From Verrucomicrobiota bacterium (GTDB lineage: Bacteria; Verrucomicrobiota; Verrucomicrobiia; Limisphaerales; J093), in contig JAOSKK010000037.1 in assembly GCA_027493615.1 (NCBI GenBank), forward strand, positions 252,514 to 316,513: DNA of 64,000 bases. Reading direction: 5' to 3'. Position 1 is the stretch's first letter. Each line of letters opens with the position of its first letter. This document shows positions 58,521 through 64,000 of the stretch, piece by piece. The notes under the pieces were generated by a model. It was not told the origin of the DNA, searched no databases, and saw only the letters and a list, made by a program, of their open reading frames with translations. Both the position numbers and the translations under genes were made by a program.

Positions 58521-59192
58521 CTAGGGCGCGGCCGGGCGGGAGCCTGACCCGCCGGTCAGGGGTTCGATGTTCTGGTTCACCCGGAACAGATTCGCCGGGT
58601 CGTACTTGGCCTTGATGGCAGTAAGACGGTCGAAGTTGTCCCGGTAGGTCGCGCGGACGCGGGGGGTGCCTTCTTCCATCATGAAGTTCACGTAGGCCGC
58701 CCCCATCGAGTACGGATGCAGCGCGCTCCAGTAATCCTTGGCCCAACGGGTGATTTGGGGGACCTTGGCCGGGTCGGGATCGATCTCCGCCATCACCATG
58801 GACCAGCGCGCGTCGCGGAAGCTGAAGGCGGTGGCGTGACGATCAACCCGATTGGCGGCGCCATCGATCGGATACAGATGCATGGTGGACAGGGGCGTCG
58901 GCAGAGCGCTGCCGTAGCGGACGTGCTCGGCGATGGCTTGTTCGTTCAACTCGCGGACAAAATCCCCTTTCCAGTACCACTGCAGACCGGGTGGCATCAG
59001 GGCGTCGTGCATCGTCTGGAGCGCCCCAAACGGCATGGCGCCGAGCATCGTGAAGGCCGGCGGACCCAGGCGCCGCGCCGGCTCGAGCGCGCGTTCCGCG
59101 GCGGCGATCGGCCCGGTCACGCACCAGATCACGGCACACATCGTCCGGCCATGCAGCCGGGCTTTCAGGGATTGCACCTCAGTCGTGTTCAT
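58521..59192 (-). pseudogene. FAD-linked oxidase with internal deletion
   Basis: 223 residues that look like a berberine-bridge-type FAD oxidase missing its FAD domain. The first residues (MNTTEVQSLKARLHG) match the normal start of such enzymes, and the next (CAVIWCVTGPIAAAERALEP) match the middle of the substrate domain. The C-terminus, YVNFMMEEGTPRVRATYRDN with DRLTAIKAKYDPANLFRVNQ, is the BBE domain. Roughly 200 residues with the FAD motifs are absent without a frame break, so this is a real internal deletion rather than sequencing error. It is unlikely to work as an oxidase. Confidence 0.75.
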
Positions 59193-59289
59193 GGGTAAGG
59201 CAGTCAGGCCAGGTTCAAGGCCAGGTTCCGCTCGTTCACATCCCCAGTGCGCAAACCCGACGGGAAATTGGCCAAGAATCCCCAGCCCC

Positions 59290-59313
59290 GTAGGAGTCGA
59301 GGTGACGAGACTC
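59290..59313. repeat. Half copy of the GTAGGAGTCGAGGT palindrome
   Basis: GTAGGAGTCGAGGTGACGAG and CTC correspond to the left arm of the copies at 52.6 kb. The right arm is missing. It lies in the divergent region between the decayed oxidase and dtd. Confidence 0.7.
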
Positions 59314-59377
59314 TGCATGTTTTCGCTTGCGGCGGCGCGGCTTTCTCCCGCCGAATGGCGCCGGTTGGAGTTGTCCC

Positions 59378-59830
59378 ATGCGGGTCGTGATCCAGCGGGT
59401 GTCGCAGGCGTCGGTGACAATCAGTGGCGCGGTGAAGGGCGCCATCGGCACCGGGTTGCTGGTGTTGGTGGGCGTCGACCCGGCGGACACGGAGGCCGAC
59501 ATCCAGTGGTTGAGCGGCAAGATCGTGCGGCTGCGGATCTTCAACGACGATCAGGGATTGATGAACCTCTCGGTCCTCGACGTGGTTGGCGGGATCCTGG
59601 TCGTCAGCCAGTTCACCCTGATGGCCAGCACCCGGAAGGGCCATCGGCCGTCCTACAGCGGGGCGGCAAGTCCGGACCGCGCGGTTCCCCTGTATGAAGC
59701 CTTCGTCGGGCAACTCGCGGCCGACCTGGGCAAGCCGGTGGCGACCGGGGAATTCGGCGCCCACATGGAGGTGGCGCTCGTCAACGACGGTCCGGTCACT
59801 CTGCTGCTGGACAGCCGGCGGCGGGATTGA
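59378..59830 (+). CDS. dtd: D-aminoacyl-tRNA deacylase
   Basis: Removes wrongly attached D-amino acids (and glycine from tRNA-Ala) from tRNA. 150 residues, usual length, intact: MRVVIQRVSQASVTI, LLVLVGVDPADTEADIQWL, KIVRLRIFNDDQGLMNLSV, VSQFTLMASTRKGHRPSY and VALVNDGPVTLLLDSRRRD, the last two with the active-site SQFT and NDGPVT. It overlaps or directly precedes the permease gene, a likely operon. Confidence 0.96.
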   Translation: MRVVIQRVSQASVTISGAVKGAIGTGLLVLVGVDPADTEADIQWLSGKIVRLRIFNDDQGLMNLSVLDVVGGILVVSQFTLMASTRKGHRPSYSGAASPDRAVPLYEAFVGQLAADLGKPVATGEFGAHMEVALVNDGPVTLLLDSRRRD

Positions 59831-59868
59831 CGGGCGAAACCCGCGTCCCGCCCGGCGTTCCCTTACCC

Positions 59869-60793
59869 ATGTTACAGGCTCTCGTTGCGACGGTGTTGTT
59901 TGCGGGGTCGGTGATCGCGGCCGGGCGATCGGCGGCGTTGCTGGGAAGCACGGCGGCGAATTTCTGGCGGATTGTGGTCGCGACCTTCCTGCTCGGCGCG
60001 TGGGCGCACGGGGTGGGTGTGGGTTGGGGCGGAGGCGCGTTCGGGCTGTTCTTCCTGAGCGGGGTGATCGGGTTCGGGCTGGGCGACTACGCGTTGTTCG
60101 AGGCCCTGCCGCGCCTCGGGCCACGGCTGACGAGCCTGATGGTGAACTGTCTGGCCGCGCCGTTTGCGGCGCTCATCGAGTGGGTCTGGCTGGACACGCG
60201 CTTGAGCTTCGCCCAGGCGTTTTGGGGCTGGTGATCCTCGGAGGCGTTGCGTTGTCCCCTGGCTCCGGAAGGCGACTCGCGGACCATCCCCGGGGGCGGA
60301 CGGCGGGGATTCTGCTCGGCGTGCTCGCCGGATTCGGCCAGGGCTTTGGGGCGGTGCTGACGCGCAAGGCGTTTGCGCTGGCGCACGCGGCGGGCCAGGA
60401 AGTGGACGGCGGGACGGCGGCGTATCAGCGGATCTTGGGGGGCTGGTGTTCGTGGCCGTGCCATTCGCGTGGCAGCGGTGGCGTCGACGCTGGCGGGGCC
60501 AACGCCCGCCGGAGCAAGCGTTGGCGACCGGGGCGCGGCGGCGGGCGTGGGGTTGGGTGTTTGCCAACGCGCTGGCCGGGCCCTCGGTCGGCGTGGGGTT
60601 TTATCAATGGGCGCTGAAGACGACTCCCAGCGGCGTGGTGCTGCCCATCACGGCGATGGCGCCGTTGTTCGTGGTGCCGTTCACCTACCTGTTCGAGGGT
60701 GATCGCCCGGGCGTGCGTTCCCTGGTGGGCGGGGTGCTGGCGGTGCTGGGAGTGATCGGCCTGGCCTCAGGATCCCTGGCCCCGTGGAAGTGA
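59869..60793 (+). CDS. EamA/DMT-type permease (two frame breaks)
   Basis: Predicted ten-helix drug/metabolite exporter of about 308 residues, two EamA repeats. Helices include LQALVATVLFAGSVIAAGRS, RIVVATFLLGAWAHGVGVG, FGLFFLSGVIGFGLGDYALF, AGILLGVLAGFGQGFGAVLT and AGPSVGVGFYQWALKTTPSG. Breaks fall in the T-run 60220-60223 (one more T restores AFLGLVILGGVAL) and the G-run 60437-60442 (one more G restores ILGGLVFVAVPFAW). The start at 59869 is preferred over a TTG at 59827. Substrate unknown. Confidence 0.88.
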
Positions 60794-60899
60794 GATGGAA
60801 GTGGCTGATGAAAGCACCCATGAGGCGCGTCTTGCCCACGCCGGTGGCCAGCGCAAAGCAAACCTAAGGAAAGTCCCGCTCGAAATCCTGCACCGTCAT
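60794..60899 (-). pseudogene. Remnant of a restriction-type DEAD/DEAH helicase
   Basis: From the ATG at 60899 the minus strand reads MTVQDFERDFP, then TAG, then in the same frame VCFALATGVGKTRLMGAFIS. The Walker A ATGVGKT with its flanks is the N-terminus typical of Res subunits of type III restriction enzymes and related SF2 helicases. The stop replaces what is normally an aromatic residue. The rest of the helicase is missing, cut off by the permease gene end. It lies 12 bases after the AAA ATPase stop in the same direction. Confidence 0.6.
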
Positions 60900-60911
60900 G
60901 GCGCACTTCGT

Positions 60912-62066
60912 TCACCGACCTGAGTTGGCCACCGCCCGGGCAACCGCGTCATTCGCCCGCCCGCTGAACTCCGACAATCCGCCCCAGCCGGACTTGCCCC
61001 CGGCTTCGGCCTCCAGATCCAGTTCGGAGATGTCCCGGGTGGCCCCCGTCAGCCGGTCGAAGCAGTGGACCTTCACGCTCATCGCCAACACCGTCTCGGC
61101 GAGCCGCAGCATCGGCGCGGACTTCTCGGTCTCGAAGACCTCGAGCAGCGCCTCGGGTCTGGCCCGGTGTTCCCGCAGGTGCTTGAGGGTCCAAAGGGCG
61201 TCCAGCACCTGGGACGAATGCGTCGACAGACACACCCGGTAGCCGCGCGCCAGCATTTCGAACACCAGCAGCAGCACGACGCTGATCGCCCGGGGGTGTA
61301 GACCCATTTCCAGCTCCTCAAGCGCCACCCACTCGATGTCTCCACGCCGCGACACCGCGGTCGGAGGCAATAGCCAGTAGCAGCCCAGCAACAACGGCAC
61401 AAACTCACGCTGTCCCGCCGACCATACCATGAACGGCAGGTTCTCCGTCTCCTCCCCGTTGCCCAGTACCAGGCGCTTCTGCGAGCGCACCTTGTCCACC
61501 TTGAGCGCAAAACTCGAGAACACATCACGCTCCAGCAACTCCCGAACCTCGCGTTTCAACCGGCGCTCCTGGGGGAACAGGCTTTCACCACTGAACTCCT
61601 GCTCCACGAGCATCCGCAACTTCTCGCTGAACTCCCGGACCGCGAACGGGTCGCCGGGGCTGTAGTCCGTGAACGGGCGCGGCCAGCCGTCCCGCAGCGC
61701 CAGCACCCGCTGCGCTGGGATGAAGAACAGCTTCTGCGCTTTCCCGGTCCGCTTCCGACGGGCCATCTGCTCCAGATCCAGCACCTTCCCGGCCCAGGTG
61801 ACGCGGCTTTCGCCCGCCCGCCACACGCCGTGCATGCCTTCGCCAAAATACGCGTCCAGGAACTCCGGGAGCCGCCCGGACCAGTCCAGGCCATGCCGGC
61901 TCATCTCCTCCTGCACCTGCCCCGCATCCACCATCAGCTTCAGCAGTTGCAGCGCGATGCTCTTACCGGTCGCCTGTGCGCCCACAAACACCGTCAGGTC
62001 CCCAAACGTCAGCGTGGCCTGCCGGATGGGTCCCAGGTTCTCAATGCCCAGTCTCGCCGTCTTCAT
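60912..62066 (-). CDS. AAA family ATPase (OLD/ABC-like)
   Basis: 384-residue SMC/OLD-type ATPase with an intact frame. N-terminal LGIENLGPIRQATLTFGDLT leads to Walker A GAQATGKS (29-36). An ABC-signature-like SAGQRE is at 216-221, Walker B VALEELEMGLHP from 247, and the switch His in LSTHSSQVLDAL. The middle is a lever of charged helices. No nuclease (Toprim) domain is attached. Such solo ATPases often work with a partner gene in anti-phage defence. Here only a helicase fragment follows, so the original system may be broken. Function otherwise unknown. Confidence 0.82.
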   Translation of the reverse strand: MKTARLGIENLGPIRQATLTFGDLTVFVGAQATGKSIALQLLKLMVDAGQVQEEMSRHGLDWSGRLPEFLDAYFGEGMHGVWRAGESRVTWAGKVLDLEQMARRKRTGKAQKLFFIPAQRVLALRDGWPRPFTDYSPGDPFAVREFSEKLRMLVEQEFSGESLFPQERRLKREVRELLERDVFSSFALKVDKVRSQKRLVLGNGEETENLPFMVWSAGQREFVPLLLGCYWLLPPTAVSRRGDIEWVALEELEMGLHPRAISVVLLLVFEMLARGYRVCLSTHSSQVLDALWTLKHLREHRARPEALLEVFETEKSAPMLRLAETVLAMSVKVHCFDRLTGATRDISELDLEAEAGGKSGWGGLSEFSGRANDAVARAVANSGR

Positions 62067-62174
62067 GGTCGCTCTTCGGACACTGCGCCGAAATTAGGCT
62101 CGGGGCGAGGGAATGGGAAGCCCGATGCGGCGGGCGATTGACCAACGGCAGCCAGTGGGGGTATCAACTCGGCC

Positions 62175-63524
62175 ATGACATCGTCTGCTCGACGGCGCGC
62201 GCTACGGCGCACCCTTCTCTCGTTCACCACCCTGACGGCCTTGCTGGCCGCATTCCCTGCGGGCCACGCGGCCACCTTGAACCAACCCCCCTCAGGTTTC
62301 GTGGCCCTGTTCAATGGTGACGACCTCACCGGCTGGCGGGGCGGCGACACATTCGATCATCGCAAGTTGCTCGCCATGCCTGCGGCAGAACGCGCCGCCC
62401 AGATCGCGAAATGGACGGAGACCATGAAGGCGCACTGGCGCGTGGAGAACGGGGAACTCATCAACGATGGACAGGGCGCCTATGCCACCACGGAGCAGGA
62501 CTACGGCGATTTCGAGTTGCTGGTCGAGTACCGCACGGTGCCCAAGGCCGATTCCGGGATCTACCTCCGCGGCGTGCCGCAGGTGCAGATCTGGGATTAC
62601 ACCGAGGAAGCCAAGTTCAACATCGGCGCCAACCGGGGCTCGGGCGGCCTCTGGAACAACAGCCCCGGTGCCCCGGGCAAGGATCCGCTGGTGCTCGCCG
62701 ACAAGCCCTTCGGCGAATGGAACGCGTTCCGGATCGTCATGGTCGGGGCCCGCGTCAGCGTGTGGCTCAACGGCCAACTCGTCGTGGACCATGCGCTGAT
62801 GGAGAACTACTACGATCGCAAGACGCCCGTGCCGAAGCGCGGCCCGATCCAGCTTCAAACCCACGGCGGCGAGATCCGCTGGCGCAACGTGTTCCTGCGC
62901 GAGATCCCGGCCGAGGAAGCCAACCGGATCCTGGCCTCCCCGGGAAGCGCCGGTTTCCGCACGATTTTCAACGGCCGGGATTTCACGGGCTGGGCCGGCC
63001 CGGTGGACAATTACGAGGTCAAGGACGGCGCCCTGCTCTGCAAACCGGGCCAGGGCGGCACCATCTACACCCGCGACGAGTACGGCGACTTCGTCGTACG
63101 CCTCGAGTTCAAGTTACCCAAGGGCGGCAACAACGGCCTCGCCATCCGCTACCCGGGCCGCGGCGACACAGCCTATGCCGGCATGACCGAAATCCAGGTC
63201 CTCGATGACGACTACGAGAAGGCCACGGGGCACGAGATCGACCCGCGGCAGGCCCACGGCTCGGTGTACGGGATGATCGCCGCCCAGCGCGGTTACCAGC
63301 GTCCCATCGGCGAATGGAACTTCCAGGAAGTCACCGTCCAGGGCTCGAAGATCAAGGTCGAACTGAATGGCTTCGTCATCCTCGACGGCGATGTCGCCAC
63401 GGTGAAGGAGTTCCTCGGCAACAGCCCGCATCCGGGCAAGGACCGGACCCGGGGCCACTTCGGTTTCGCAGGCCACAACGACCCGGTCAGCTTCCGGAAC
63501 ATCTGGCTCAAGCCGCTGGACTGA
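62175..63524 (+). CDS. Tandem DUF1080 protein, predicted 3-keto-glycoside hydrolase
   Basis: 449-residue exported protein with two DUF1080 jelly-roll domains. Signal peptide: RRTLLSFTTLTALLAAFPAG. First domain (about 40-250): FVALFNGDDLTGWRGG, HWRVENGELINDGQGAY, DFELLVEYRTVPKADSGIYL and IRWRNVFLREIP. Second (about 262-449): FRTIFNGRDFTGWAGPVDNY, VVRLEFKLPKGGNNGLAIRY, GEWNFQEVTVQGSKIKVELN and VSFRNIWLKPLD. The intact frame and paired domains suggest either two active sites or one catalytic and one sugar-binding domain. It is followed by a GH95 fucosidase, which fits a shared role in sugar breakdown. Confidence 0.92.
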   Translation: MTSSARRRALRRTLLSFTTLTALLAAFPAGHAATLNQPPSGFVALFNGDDLTGWRGGDTFDHRKLLAMPAAERAAQIAKWTETMKAHWRVENGELINDGQGAYATTEQDYGDFELLVEYRTVPKADSGIYLRGVPQVQIWDYTEEAKFNIGANRGSGGLWNNSPGAPGKDPLVLADKPFGEWNAFRIVMVGARVSVWLNGQLVVDHALMENYYDRKTPVPKRGPIQLQTHGGEIRWRNVFLREIPAEEANRILASPGSAGFRTIFNGRDFTGWAGPVDNYEVKDGALLCKPGQGGTIYTRDEYGDFVVRLEFKLPKGGNNGLAIRYPGRGDTAYAGMTEIQVLDDDYEKATGHEIDPRQAHGSVYGMIAAQRGYQRPIGEWNFQEVTVQGSKIKVELNGFVILDGDVATVKEFLGNSPHPGKDRTRGHFGFAGHNDPVSFRNIWLKPLD

Positions 63525-63758
63525 AGACCCGTCAGTCGGGCTGATTGGCCCGCTGCCAGCCGCTTATCGGGATTCGCCTCGCCGCCACCCGGCGGGGCGA
63601 CGGGGCTGAGGATGAGCACCGCAGCGCGCCAGCGCGCCCCGAGTGCGAGGCCCTCGGGCAGCGCCTGGGGGGCCCAGGGTTCGGCAGCCTGGCCCCGCTC
63701 GGAAGGCGAGCGCGGGATCCCCTTGACGCTGCGGGGACTTTCGCGAACCGTCTTGCCG

Positions 63759-64000
63759 ATGTCGTCGGCTGCGACTCAGATCCCCTGCATCCCTTGCTAT
63801 TGGCGCCGCGTCGGCGGGCTTGTCGGTCTGATGGCCATGAGCCTCGCCGGACGCGCGGCGGTCGCTCCGCCGGCACCGACCGAGGCGTCGCCACTCACCC
63901 TCTGGTACACGCGGCCGGCAACGAATTGGGAGCGGGAAGCCCTGCCGATTGGCAATGGCCGTCTGGGGGCGATGGTCTTCGGGGGCACCGTTCACGAGCG
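63759..64000 (+). CDS. GH95 alpha-L-fucosidase (N-terminal part, runs off the window)
   Basis: Open from the ATG at 63759 to the window end. A signal-like segment (RVGGLVGLMAMSLAGRAAV) is followed by LTLWYTRPATNWEREALPIG and NGRLGAMVFGGTVHER, the very characteristic N-terminus of GH95 alpha-1,2-fucosidases and related alpha-galactosidases. The catalytic (alpha/alpha)6 barrel lies beyond the window. The start is uncertain by a few codons. It stands 234 bp after the double DUF1080 gene. The intergenic part shows no clear motif. Confidence 0.85.
   Translation, partial: MSSAATQIPCIPCYWRRVGGLVGLMAMSLAGRAAVAPPAPTEASPLTLWYTRPATNWEREALPIGNGRLGAMVFGGTVHE

Noticed and set aside
1..64000. tRNA and rRNA genes
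   Set aside because: No T-loop plus anticodon arm arrangement or rRNA-like stretch was recognised by eye. A covariance-model scan would be decisive.

Overview
The window looks like chromosome of a GC-rich Verrucomicrobiota bacterium, probably close to the Limisphaerales/Pedosphaerales. That is inferred from gene content: DUF1080 proteins, Tat-exported Gfo/Idh/MocA oxidoreductases, DUF6807, an FG-GAP/ASPIC protein, prepilin-like proteins with a DGH motif, and an ECF sigma factor coupled to a Ser/Thr kinase. No rRNA, tRNA, CRISPR array or prophage was seen.

Layout. 1-3.5 kb: the 5' part of a DNA photolyase gene, then serA and a parvulin-type foldase. 3.6-13.2 kb: a minus-strand complex I operon, nuoI-H-J-K-L-M2-M-N, with two NuoM-type subunits and a repeat between nuoJ and nuoK. 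13.4-19.7 kb: a DUF6941 protein, a membrane protein, a peptide-type ABC permease pair, a ThuA/TIM-barrel protein and a HEAT-repeat protein. 20-25.5 kb: a beta-propeller histidine kinase, a response regulator and a HisA that resembles the eukaryotic type. 25.8-33 kb: two large exported proteins. 33.3-39.3 kb: two prepilin-like proteins, a class III cyclase, a GH29 fucosidase and a DUF1080 protein. 39.5-44.9 kb: an antitoxin/PIN toxin pair, metG, a TIM-barrel isomerase and an ETF:quinone oxidoreductase homologue. 45-48.3 kb: DUF6807, Gfo/Idh/MocA and a jelly-roll protein. 48.4-54.1 kb: an HD protein, argG, an aldolase, a transposase-like gene and a second Gfo/Idh/MocA protein. 54.3-64 kb: sigma factor with kinase, hydrolase, a decayed FAD oxidase, dtd, an EamA permease, an AAA ATPase with a helicase remnant, a double DUF1080 protein and the start of a GH95 fucosidase.

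How the genes fit together. The strongest theme is export-linked sugar chemistry: dehydrogenases, DUF1080 hydrolases, isomerases and fucosidases that match the known 3-keto-glycoside route, but scattered over about 46 kb. The signalling genes carry extracytoplasmic beta-propeller or sugar-binding-like modules that could sense the same substrates (inference).

Two cautions. First, about 22 genes, including housekeeping ones, are broken by single-base indels, mostly in runs of G/C (a few in A/T). This looks like consensus error, so affected genes are given as whole loci with the break noted. Second, the intergenic DNA is dense in hairpin-forming repeats of several families. Some lie inside operons, one lies at the 5' end of a gene, and one lies within metG.
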